DNA of 41,383 nucleotides from Prevotellaceae bacterium UBA1726 (GTDB lineage: Bacteria > Bacteroidota > Bacteroidia > Bacteroidales > Bacteroidaceae). The stretch covers positions 9,571 to 50,953 of the forward strand of contig DCIM01000034.1 in NCBI GenBank assembly GCA_002316005.1, in the 5' to 3' direction. The notes beneath the pieces were generated by a model. The model saw nothing but the letters and a program-made list of their open reading frames with translations, did no database searches and was not told the origin of the DNA. Both the position numbers and the translations under genes were made by a program. Below, piece by piece: positions 35,101-41,383 of the stretch. Each line of letters opens with the position of its first letter. Positions within the stretch are counted from its first letter, which is position 1.

Positions 35101-38100
35101 GAACGGTTTGTATAGCGTTCATAGAGACGCATATTGGTTTGATAAATACCACCAGAGAAGAAAACTGGATGACCACTGGTTTGTCCCAATGAGTTCTTTG
35201 TCTTGACGAGATAAGATTCTGGAGAGCCGTCACGCTTTGTTGCACTCCACAACGCTACGCTGTCGAGGTGCTCTTTATTATCTTTGTCGGTCCAATAATT
35301 GACGAAATACTCACTACCATGCATCAGGCTGTCCTTGCTAACTTCAACTTCAGGGTTGTACATCTCGAACTGAGGATCGGAATAGTTGGTGTACGACTTC
35401 TTAGCGTGATACTTGAACAGAGAAATGTCTGACGGTTTATCACTATTTCGGAGAGTATCTGCATAAAGAGAACCGTTGAAGTCGATGGCAGCAGGGATTT
35501 GAGAAAAGCGGAAGCCTTCGCCAGAGATCTCACTACCCATCTTACCGGTTGTCTTTACCTCAGTGACCTTCATGTTGACAGGAGGCACGAGAGCAAGGAA
35601 CTCGCCAGTCTTAGGGTCAACATTGATGGTGATATCAGAAGAACCTTTCTTATAGATAGTCTGACTTTGGATATTACCATTGCCAAGAGTGTCGCTCTCG
35701 AGGGTGTTAGGCATCAGGAATGTATCGCTATCGCCAAGGTTGAAGAGAGCATATTTACCAGCATTGCTTTGAGGTTGAATAACCATCTGGGCTGTACCGA
35801 GGTTGGCATTAGTCTGTTCGAAGCCGATTGGTTTGTCGCGCTCAACACTTCCACCGACAATCTTTCCAGCCAGACGAACAAACGAACCATCGTAGAAGAG
35901 AACAGACGCTGTGCGATCGGCCTGGAAATTCATGTAACCCTCACGCTCAGTCTCCTTCAGAGGCTCGAACGAGAATACGCCAGAATCGCTAATACCAGTG
36001 ACGCTACAAGGAAGACCGTTGTTGAGGAGAGTATGAGAATTGTCGCCAGCAAGAACAAGCTTGTGCATACCGATAGGCACTTGGATAACAGCCTCACCAT
36101 TTTCGTCGGTAGTGATAGGCATCATCTGAGAATCGGTCACAGCAGCATTGTCAACAAGGATATTGAGGCCCTTGACAGGATAGTTGCCCAAGGCATAGCA
36201 AGCCTTCACCTTGACGCGGAACGAACTCTTGTCGGTGAAGTCGACATTGCTATGAGTGAGACTCTGACCGCTCACGAAGCGATGGATGCTTGCAGGCTGG
36301 AACTCGTGAGTGCCATAGACAGGAACAACCATATAGTTGGTACCCTCGCCAACGAATGGCACACCAGCAATCTGGTAGTTACCACCACTGTCGGTAACAC
36401 CGCGATAAGAGAGAGCATCAGAGCCTGGAATATCGTTGCTGACACGAGGATGCTGAACGTCAGGAAGGACTGTGTTGCGGTTGTTCCACTTACCCTTTGG
36501 ATGACTTGAGTCGAACGCATACTCGCGAACACCAGAATCGAAGGTGTAGTAGGCCGCAAGGTTTGTCTCGCTACCAATGATATAACGGTTGTAGGTGTTG
36601 AGAAGTTCGGTGTCGGAGAGACCCTTCGACCAGAGACGCACCTCATCAATCTTTCCTGAGAAAGTATTCGATATATTGTCATCGTTCAACTGGCTTGCTG
36701 TACGACCGAAATAGAGAGTATCGACTTTTGCTGTCTCGCCCTGATTCTTCATCCACTGAGTCATTTCACTGTCGGAAACAGAAGCAACCCAAGTGGTGGT
36801 TTCGGTCAGATCGGCATTAAGGCCAGTGAAACCAAGATTATACTTACCGCTGTTATGAGCAATAACGATGTGGTTGTTCCAAGAACTTTCGTTGACATGC
36901 ATTTTCTTTCCAGCCAAGACGAGCGAATCGGCATTGATGTTCAACGCGAAACGACCAGGAAGCGTCATGACGCGATGACCGTTGGCCGTTGTCTCGTTGT
37001 TCTCTGGACGGAACATGAACTGAATGGTCCAATCGCCATTCCAGAACGATTCGCCCATACCAGGCATAAGAGGCAGACAGTCGTTGTCGCCATTGAAATA
37101 CATTGAATATGCAGAACCCTTGTCGGCAAGAGTGTTGCTGTCGGGAGTAAGACGAACATCTACACCCTCGACATAGTTTGTGCCACCATTATAGCTGATA
37201 GTACCCATGATGGTACCACGCGAAGAAGCAAAACCGATGTCCTGGATCTCGGCATCCCACACAGAAGTAGAAGCCGTTGACTCGCACTTAGGATAAGCCC
37301 TGACGCGATACTGATAGACATATCCTGGGAAAGTCTCGTCGGTATAGGTCATTGATCCACCCGTACCATCGACGGTGTAGATTACATCCCAATCGCTTTC
37401 GGCCGTAGAGATAGAGTCGCCAGCAGTGTAGAGACGGCGAGCAACAGCAAAGAGCATCTCGGCGTTAGTCTTGTTCCTTACATTCCACGAGAGGTTGATC
37501 TTTGAAGTTGATTCACCCTTGCTCGCTACGAACGAAGTAAAGCTGACATCCTTCTGAGGAGCGAAATAAACGGAATTAGAGTTGAGTCTTGCATTATCAC
37601 AACTATCGAGCAGCACCACATAATGATTCATGGCACAGCTGTTGACAGAAGAATCATCGGAGAGAGCAAGAGAAAGATAGTCGTCGGCCTGTTCGGTTTT
37701 GCATTCAAAAGTCTTTTCGCAAACGGAATACTTCTCAGGATGAGCAACCACATACTCAGTAGAATCGGCAACCTCGGAAACCTTCTGGTTAGTCTCCCAT
37801 TTGAGCAGACGGACACGACTCTTGTCAAGAATCTGCGAGTTAGGAATCTTGGCATACACCTGAATCTTGCCATTCTCGGCCTTAGGATTCTCTGCAGTGA
37901 TGCTCATTGTGTTGCTGCAATTAACCGAAACGGAAGCTGCGTCTTCAGGGATCACACCGTAGCCTAAACTTGGGCAGATGAGGTTGATGTAATACGTGTT
38001 TCGAGTAATAGAACCCGAGAGAACAGGTTTGTTGTCGGTCCATGAACGCTTGTCGATACCAATTGTATCGCTGAATTCAACCATATTGCCCTTATCATCA

Positions 38101-39971
38101 AGTGCATAACGGCGGATAACCCATTTAGCATCCTTCCATATCTTTGCATCGTAGTTGTCGACAGTCCATCGGATAGACACCGACTTCTTCACCTCGTTGA
38201 AGGATGACTCGTTGATCTTGACCTGAGGGCGAAGAGCATACTTGCCACTGATGACGCCAGTAGTTTCAGGCATAGCCGTGAATTGCTGGAGAGTGTCACG
38301 CTTATTGCTCTTGGAATTTTTCAGTTCCTCTTCAACAAGCCATTTGTCGGCAACAAGCTTGATGTCGTAGGTAGTCGACTTGCCATACTTCATCATAATC
38401 ATCTTATTGTCGGGACTCCACGACAGTCTTTCAGGAAGAGCATCATTACCGACACCCTTGGCAGAAGTTACGGGAACAGAGTCGTTGTAGGTGTAGCCCA
38501 CAATCATTCCTTGTTCCTTGTTGCTAAGAGGCATGAATGGATTGCAGAGTTTGGAATTGTCAGCAGAGAGAGAGTCGGCAGGAGTAACACCGAAACAAGC
38601 ACCAAGAGCATTCATCTTGGCAACACCAGCAACACTATTCGCATCCTGAACGGTAGAAGAATAAGGGTAGAGATTTACATAATGGAGTTTGTCGCGACGC
38701 CAACGAATAATGCTCCAACCGAAGAATTTCTCCTCCAGTTCCTTATCCTTATATTGGCTGTAGCCTTTATCGATATAACAGCCATATGCATTAATATAGC
38801 CTTCACTTGTGCTACCTTCATTCCAGTTGCAACCTACAAGAAGTCCTTGATCCTGAGCATATTCCATGGAAATCTTTGACTTATCGGCAAGGATGGCAAT
38901 ATTCTTCAATGTGACATAAGAACCGTTATTTACAAATCCCACTACTCCACCAATACGAGTTTTTGTGGTGAAAGGATTGGAGTTCAAATCGATGATACAG
39001 TTGTCGATTGTCACTGCTTGTTGATTATACATCTTTCCGATGATACCACCGCAACTATTCTTACCACCCTCGAATTTAGCAGACACAAAACAGTTCTTTA
39101 TGATGTTCTCACCATCACTCTTACTCGATTTCACCTCACCAATAAGACCACCAACAAATTTATTACCCTTGATAACAGTATTCTGGACTCTTACGTTATC
39201 AATAGTGAAAGAACTGCTAACGACCCAACCAAAAAGGCCACCCGTCATCTGGGAACCATCAACATTTGGAAGGTTATCTTGATAGGCACCATCAATAAGG
39301 ATGTTAGAAACAGTCAGTCCGGAAGTTCCACTTACATAACCGGAGATCATACCATTTTTATCACCACATTTTGAGCGACAATTAATAAACTTGATGTTCT
39401 CAAATTTGGCATTATTGGCACTATTAAGATATCCAACAAGAATAGCACCATTCTCACCAATTTCAGAATAGGAGTCCTCTATAGTAAGGTTCTTGACACA
39501 CATATTAGTGCCACCCACATCAATAAGACCTGCGTTAGAATCACCGTTACCGCCATTTATGTAAAGGTTGGATATGGTTTTTCCATTACCATCAAATGTT
39601 CCAGTAAAAGTACCTTTGCCCTCTCCCAAGGCACGCCAATGATGAGCCCCCATATCAATGTCGCCCTCTAAGCGGATAATGCCATTCAAGACATTTTCTG
39701 CTACTATTTGAGTTCCCCCATAATTGACAACATGAGCAATAAAACTCAAGTCTTCAGGTGTATAGATAAGGTAGACAGTCTTGGTACCTTCTTTTTCTGT
39801 TTTAATATCATAAGTTGGGTAATCAATAGTCTTGAGATTATCCCAGTACAGTTCATCTGGTTGAGCATAAGAACTAACTGAAGAAAGAAGTGCAATGATT
39901 ATCACTACAGAATAACGCCATATCATACAGTTATGACTACATGACATTAAGAAATTCCTCAACTTGTACAT
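29154..39971 (-). CDS. Giant secreted multidomain protein (3605 residues; GLUG, Fn3, LamG-like, Ig-like domains)
   Basis: The product is predicted to be an exported adhesin or matrix protein. A signal peptide lies at about residues 16-36 (MIWRYSVVIIIALLSSVSSYA). The order is approximate: GLUG/beta-helix repeats 95-400 (GTFDGNGKTISNLYI, GGLFGWV, GGLIGEV); Fn3-like 805-900; LamG-like jelly roll 955-1145 (YSMYFNGDNDCLPL, IDEVRLWSKGLSD, LAAYYTFDSG); carboxypeptidase-regulatory-like 1165-1310; a long unassigned middle with FFVFRTRGGQSKCPY near 2150; Ig-like 2455-2505; LamG-like 2507-2707 and 2730-2920 (QLDEIRLWKAYR); Ig-like 2980-3035; BACON-like 3055-3150; two GWNW/GVNWHW units 3285-3420; C-terminal tail (WYNLGGAKQNSR, RGVYVKQNAKK). 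No enzyme motif was seen. ATGs at 39947 or 39926 would also keep the signal. It heads a three-gene operon. Confidence 0.88.
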   Translation of the reverse strand: MYKLRNFLMSCSHNCMIWRYSVVIIIALLSSVSSYAQPDELYWDNLKTIDYPTYDIKTEKEGTKTVYLIYTPEDLSFIAHVVNYGGTQIVAENVLNGIIRLEGDIDMGAHHWRALGEGKGTFTGTFDGNGKTISNLYINGGNGDSNAGLIDVGGTNMCVKNLTIEDSYSEIGENGAILVGYLNSANNAKFENIKFINCRSKCGDKNGMISGYVSGTSGLTVSNILIDGAYQDNLPNVDGSQMTGGLFGWVVSSSFTIDNVRVQNTVIKGNKFVGGLIGEVKSSKSDGENIIKNCFVSAKFEGGKNSCGGIIGKMYNQQAVTIDNCIIDLNSNPFTTKTRIGGVVGFVNNGSYVTLKNIAILADKSKISMEYAQDQGLLVGCNWNEGSTSEGYINAYGCYIDKGYSQYKDKELEEKFFGWSIIRWRRDKLHYVNLYPYSSTVQDANSVAGVAKMNALGACFGVTPADSLSADNSKLCNPFMPLSNKEQGMIVGYTYNDSVPVTSAKGVGNDALPERLSWSPDNKMIMMKYGKSTTYDIKLVADKWLVEEELKNSKSNKRDTLQQFTAMPETTGVISGKYALRPQVKINESSFNEVKKSVSIRWTVDNYDAKIWKDAKWVIRRYALDDKGNMVEFSDTIGIDKRSWTDNKPVLSGSITRNTYYINLICPSLGYGVIPEDAASVSVNCSNTMSITAENPKAENGKIQVYAKIPNSQILDKSRVRLLKWETNQKVSEVADSTEYVVAHPEKYSVCEKTFECKTEQADDYLSLALSDDSSVNSCAMNHYVVLLDSCDNARLNSNSVYFAPQKDVSFTSFVASKGESTSKINLSWNVRNKTNAEMLFAVARRLYTAGDSISTAESDWDVIYTVDGTGGSMTYTDETFPGYVYQYRVRAYPKCESTASTSVWDAEIQDIGFASSRGTIMGTISYNGGTNYVEGVDVRLTPDSNTLADKGSAYSMYFNGDNDCLPLMPGMGESFWNGDWTIQFMFRPENNETTANGHRVMTLPGRFALNINADSLVLAGKKMHVNESSWNNHIVIAHNSGKYNLGFTGLNADLTETTTWVASVSDSEMTQWMKNQGETAKVDTLYFGRTASQLNDDNISNTFSGKIDEVRLWSKGLSDTELLNTYNRYIIGSETNLAAYYTFDSGVREYAFDSSHPKGKWNNRNTVLPDVQHPRVSNDIPGSDALSYRGVTDSGGNYQIAGVPFVGEGTNYMVVPVYGTHEFQPASIHRFVSGQSLTHSNVDFTDKSSFRVKVKACYALGNYPVKGLNILVDNAAVTDSQMMPITTDENGEAVIQVPIGMHKLVLAGDNSHTLLNNGLPCSVTGISDSGVFSFEPLKETEREGYMNFQADRTASVLFYDGSFVRLAGKIVGGSVERDKPIGFEQTNANLGTAQMVIQPQSNAGKYALFNLGDSDTFLMPNTLESDTLGNGNIQSQTIYKKGSSDITINVDPKTGEFLALVPPVNMKVTEVKTTGKMGSEISGEGFRFSQIPAAIDFNGSLYADTLRNSDKPSDISLFKYHAKKSYTNYSDPQFEMYNPEVEVSKDSLMHGSEYFVNYWTDKDNKEHLDSVALWSATKRDGSPESYLVKTKNSLGQTSGHPVFFSGGIYQTNMRLYERYTNRSTGRDSIYNINNVEFVIHNNLSTTGYIDYSNESYGLDSTKVDNRTIYTDKDGIVRYQWVAGYPNPSDDHTLSMSVTYTANGVERQPENGVIRGVVLGNVPIPGTNFVTAGPNSVSFVLRDPPGNASYSWIEKGSTLSHNVHWEAGWVGEQNESNNFYTGTKVQTFTGGQIGGEIQLSFTTDVENLNGTTVSALSKTTGGQVNDNVFTLTMSDKLQTSADPLYNGAAGDVYVGTSKNMTFSECNVLGFKRVVNPVEGALPTKDKLSYYLLGQGKSLAHADSITTMFAYSQLHILNELIPEMKKLRQNCVNEWVNDLSGITNDPGYYALIKHKVDDVNKDDDLWVEGKDYIWIAPENENSADSINIYNQWIKGWHDAIAYNEKVKYETPKNFTSRLTYTTENQQSDYGYLGNISLDAGTAQQSSITRTESKTDGSTGSLESGIMTDFTHTFHYKKILTDKNNKTTWKIRECATYNRKVTNTTTNTQTFGYYLHDTKPGNYFSVDVYLPGKLTGQGSWKDLYQNSPKFDEFFVFRTRGGQSKCPYLAPETSLYYKEADKNVTLNDGTIAIEDPVIEFEKHDILNVPAGESCFTTVKLSNKSAATVKLGAIFDLVMNQASNPYGLQFFIDGAPIGNNNSNQFCLLPGETVTKTLEIKQTDNTILNYDNVILALASDCEPAKRVSKDSIRVHFKPASSPVAMNQKMNIINADATPDTTAVLYLSGYNVNRPGFTGIRLKSRKKGDLNFETKRILFNVHNQEAITKYEGFYGPIKWEEPTNLKLNDQTPADTVYVKMYDWDEGTYEFLAESFTTESATEETTTQSDTLSILKDTKRPMRLVDPSPADGYYGIGSEISLQMNEDIQMENVTSNNFSVTAVLNDALVTHLSGLHFDGSTPAKTTSRVQVFDESTAFAFWYKPTVGKQSCLMSQTLKGPQGKDLPFKLFYNADATMSVAIGDTIYTNPNKKAVDAEGVAISDWMYAIVTYKGEGADSGLRLYNLFGTSNEANSTFLNLPLYNPTVVNANVPLYVGGSEKGDECHADIEQFVVYDEAESFEYIAAEKGKKQAANCRALSAYWPMDESSGLYAHDRIHSRDLKLEGTDNWYIPVTNYALSLNGENEYMAIKTEKCPVGKNEDYCLEFWFRADDNQNKSEMTMFSNGIGADETNAAQHASLSLGDKGQIILRASGQTREMGSGYNDGQWHHLAMNVQRDSYVTVLVDTVDVSSSVTLAGDDLGGFFNSQMAVGARRHGINEGVTVDNFFKGQLDEIRLWKAYRTTASVKQNAYTRLDGGEPGLIAYYPFEESHVVANQLQTNRYLGDRVKTDSLNGVYTADAPVYYNAGGAMSEDAVKAIISDNGPRLRAAGILTPLDINFTTNGKDKIVFSFPAELNKDRIEGCTINFSVRGLKDLAGNLMKESIDWCVYVNQNPLLWYAEEPSLKQSIGSQVSTKAIIYNNSSTTQNWNIVGLPSWLDVSQSSGSVGPFSSTTVTLSTVEGTATGFYQSTLYLVGNDNIYAPMPVSLSVTAADPGWTLAQTDGSVWMNIFGRLKINDNWADDENDIVGMFDDSGRCLALASPTYDKEMDSYFLYLNAKGNKDDAGKMLKFRVWEAKTGIIYEGADVDYWKGSVHYNDTVQKFINSSVLGDFSKPYVISAGKYIRQTLELHEGWNWFSLWVAPKAGNTADKVFGPISEKITEVKSRMGGTLPADLAKLQLYPANSYRVYMNEPATLTIEGEMQNPDNIQMTFRHPTKVDGVNWHWIGFPLWKMMTLSEAFADFNPVLNDVVKSEDAYAMYNGKSWVGNLKYLAPGAGYVYGYHYNNAEDAFWHYPNKAPLKADAQGFALDVDPLEYEDYTFVNVSVIDGAGNLINGFDYQLAAFTEDGACHGVGEGLSGESCPMSIFGDDGDVYSFKLFNKANGQTYELSGEKEYDNLTSPQSLRLYIITEGINDINADLEEGDWYNLGGAKQNSRINQRGVYVKQNAKKIKK

Positions 39972-40061
39972 AATAAATTAATGTTTTAGTAAACTCCTTG
40001 AAAGGATTATGTTTTTATCTCTCGTTTTTTATTGTTTTACACTTTTCAATGAAAAGTTTTG

Positions 40062-40092
40062 CAAAATTATACATTTATTTTTAATAAACAAG
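40062..40092 (-). promoter_or_regulatory. Promoter of the giant-protein operon
   Basis: On the minus strand CTTG (40092-40089), a 19-base spacer and TAATTTTG (40069-40062) match the Bacteroidetes promoter consensus with one -33 mismatch. The start codon of the giant gene is about 90 bases downstream. Confidence 0.7.
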
Positions 40093-40146
40093 AAAAACAA
40101 TAGTTTTTAACACAAAAACATCATGATAGTAAAGGAACAAAAAATT

Positions 40147-40172
40147 GGCAGGCCCTCGCGAGAGAGTCTGCC
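40147..40172. other. Hairpin between divergent promoters
   Basis: GGCAG at 40147-40151 pairs with CTGCC at 40168-40172, with an inner CTC/GAG pairing. On the minus strand it runs into AATTTTTTG, so it looks like a minus-strand terminator although no minus-strand gene is upstream of it. Its plus-strand left arm (GCAGGCCCTC) equals that of the terminator at 28127-28136. Confidence 0.6.
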
Positions 40173-40264
40173 GTCTTGTATATAAAATGTGGAGGGGGAA
40201 AATAAAGGAATTGTGGTAAAAACAACAATTTTGCGAATTTGAAAAGTTAAAATTAAGGAATGTG

Positions 40265-40296
40265 CTTGCGCGTGTGAAGAATAATTTGTAATTTCG
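40265..40296 (+). promoter_or_regulatory. Promoter of the divergent GLUG-type gene
   Basis: CTTG (40265-40268), a 20-base spacer and TAATTTCG (40289-40296) resemble TTTG-N19/21-TAnnTTTG with one mismatch in each element. The start codon follows 63 bases later. Confidence 0.6.
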
Positions 40297-40359
40297 CGAC
40301 ACGAAAACTAATCTGCCCCAAAGAAAACGGGCTAAAAAAAATACATTTGAATAAAATAA

Positions 40360-41383
40360 ATGGAAATGAAGAAACTTTCTTTCAGATTCATCATGGCATG
40401 TATTGTGATGCTTTTGATGAGCGTGACGGCAAAGGCTGAAATGTATAATGTCAGCACTGCCGAGGAATTTATCGAGCACTGGAAGGCTAATCACGACATC
40501 TGCGTGGTGGCTGACATCGACCTCAGCAGTTTTGATGAGGAAGACATGTGCGAGAAGTACACAGGTGAACTGTGGAGCAAGCGAGATTTCGATGGTGACA
40601 TATACTATACTCTGAGCAACATCCCCGAGATGCTGGCCAAGGAGATGGAGGGTGCCAAAATCCACGAAATCAGGTTCAAGAAGTGTACACCCGACTGGGA
40701 CAATAATCCCTTACTGTCGAATTATGGCACTGCACTATTGGCACGCAAGAGCACGAACTGTCGCTTCTGGGATATCTACCTCTCGGAGATCACGATTAAT
40801 GGTTCTGGTTTTGAAGATGCATCGAGCTATGGTGCCACTCTGGTCTGCCACGACGAGGGATCCTCGTTCACCAAGATCAGTGCGACAGGATGTAAGGTGT
40901 GGTGCGACGGTCCTTATGCAGGAACTCTGGTAGGTGAGGCGGATGGCAGCACCTTCGAACAATGTAACGTGAACCTGGGCTGCGCAATCTATGCGAAAGG
41001 CGGTGCTATCAACAGCAAAGCTGGTGGTCTGGTGGGAACGACTACGCATTGCACCTTCACCGACTGCAACAGCATGGCACTTGTGATGGGTCCTGAGGAC
41101 GGACTGGGCGGTATCGTGGGCTATAGCATCAACACCAATTTCACCCGATGCAACAACTATGGCAGCGTCAAGCATGGCAGTTTTGTCAAGTTTGAGAATT
41201 TCAACTCAACCGTGAGTGCTATCCATGAAATGGTCCCATCTGACTTTTCTTCTGACGAACTTGACAAGTTGAGAAACGACCCAACCCTCGACCAAGAATT
41301 CTTATCAAAAATTTCCTCTGCCATGAGCGGCAGCTCTATTGGAGTGGGATTCTGGATGAATCAAGCGGCCGACCAGGCTTATT
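40360..41383 (+). CDS. Secreted GLUG/beta-helix protein, 3' end outside window
   Basis: The frame is open from ATG 40360 (or ATG 40366, MKKLSF) to the window end, 341 codons without a stop. A signal peptide is clear (FRFIMACIVMLLMSVTAKA). The mature part begins MYNVSTAEEFIEHWKANHD and contains an ADIDLSSFDEED segment, then repeats of the form 'GxLVGxxxxxxFxxCxxxx' (YAGTLVGEADGSTFEQCNV, AGGLVGTTTHCTFTDCN, LGGIVGYSINTNFTRCNNYG), which are GLUG-like beta-helix rungs. This is the same class of repeat as in the N-terminus of the divergent giant protein. Function is unknown; a surface adhesin is likely. The last visible 70 residues are more helical (SDELDKLRNDPTLDQEFL). Confidence 0.85.
   Translation, partial: MEMKKLSFRFIMACIVMLLMSVTAKAEMYNVSTAEEFIEHWKANHDICVVADIDLSSFDEEDMCEKYTGELWSKRDFDGDIYYTLSNIPEMLAKEMEGAKIHEIRFKKCTPDWDNNPLLSNYGTALLARKSTNCRFWDIYLSEITINGSGFEDASSYGATLVCHDEGSSFTKISATGCKVWCDGPYAGTLVGEADGSTFEQCNVNLGCAIYAKGGAINSKAGGLVGTTTHCTFTDCNSMALVMGPEDGLGGIVGYSINTNFTRCNNYGSVKHGSFVKFENFNSTVSAIHEMVPSDFSSDELDKLRNDPTLDQEFLSKISSAMSGSSIGVGFWMNQAADQAY

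Larger units (their letters stand above)
39972..40359. other. Divergent intergenic region (388 bp)
   Basis: This AT-rich gap separates the giant gene from the divergent GLUG-type gene. It holds a minus-strand promoter (40062-40092), a hairpin (40147-40172) and a plus-strand promoter (40265-40296). I see no convincing gene in it; a minus-strand open frame covering 40081-40665 is antisense to the plus-strand gene and lacks protein-like features. Confidence 0.7.

Noticed and set aside
35499..36509. Plus-strand open frame (336 codons) opposite the giant gene
   Set aside because: It lies within a continuous 3605-codon minus-strand frame with clear domains; no signal or domain is seen on the plus strand.
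40081..40665. Minus-strand frame of 194 codons in the divergent region
   Set aside because: It is antisense to the start of the plus-strand GLUG-type gene and crosses two promoters and a hairpin; the sequence looks like chance.
1..41383. tRNA, rRNA, integrase, transposase or phage genes
   Set aside because: None was seen on either strand; the window shows no classic mobile-element genes despite several short repeats.

Overview
The window looks like a chromosomal segment from a Prevotella-like member of the Bacteroidales. The evidence is the SusC/SusD pair, BACON and TIG-type surface lipoproteins, promoters of the Bacteroidetes TTTG-N19/20-TAnnTTTG type, lack of strong Shine-Dalgarno sequences, and C-terminal tails of the 'YxLxGxRV...GxxV..GxK' kind. 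Assignment to genus is inference from style and gene content.

Layout. (1) Positions 1-10140, plus strand: the 3' end of malate dehydrogenase; a SGNH/sialate O-acetylesterase-like gene followed by nagA; an Asn/Gly/His-rich lipoprotein with tandem repeats; a DUF3737 beta-helix protein overlapping a MalY/PatB aminotransferase; a secreted GH2 enzyme; and a small DUF4332 helix-hairpin-helix protein behind a near-consensus promoter. (2) Positions 28011-10195, minus strand: a beta-mannan utilisation locus of ten genes, in order SusC, SusD, TIG-domain glycan-binding lipoprotein, BACON-GH5 lipoprotein, unknown secreted protein, GH26, GH130, mannobiose 2-epimerase, GH36, and CE7-type acetyl esterase. 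(3) Positions 39971-28177, minus strand: a three-gene unit encoding a 3605-residue secreted multidomain protein, a 259-residue secreted protein and a 64-residue peptide, packed with a 3-nt gap and a 1-nt overlap. (4) From 40360, plus strand: a second GLUG/beta-helix secreted protein, divergent from the giant gene and cut by the window end.

How the mannan genes fit together (inference from families). The surface GH5 cuts galacto(gluco)mannan, SusC/SusD and the TIG lipoprotein bind and import oligosaccharides, and the CE7 enzyme and GH36 remove acetyl and alpha-galactosyl groups. GH26 releases short manno-oligosaccharides, the cytoplasmic 2-epimerase turns mannobiose into mannosyl-glucose, and GH130 phosphorolyses that to mannose-1-phosphate and glucose. 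No sensor/regulator and no inner-membrane sugar transporter are present in the window, although both are expected for such a locus.

The most unusual signals are short GC-rich palindromic elements sitting exactly at stop codons in and beside this locus, one of which now supplies the last codons of GH130 and another of which is translated inside the SusD signal peptide. A translated TTGGAAC repeat lies in the CE7 enzyme linker. The compact three-gene giant-protein unit is the best candidate for an undescribed system.
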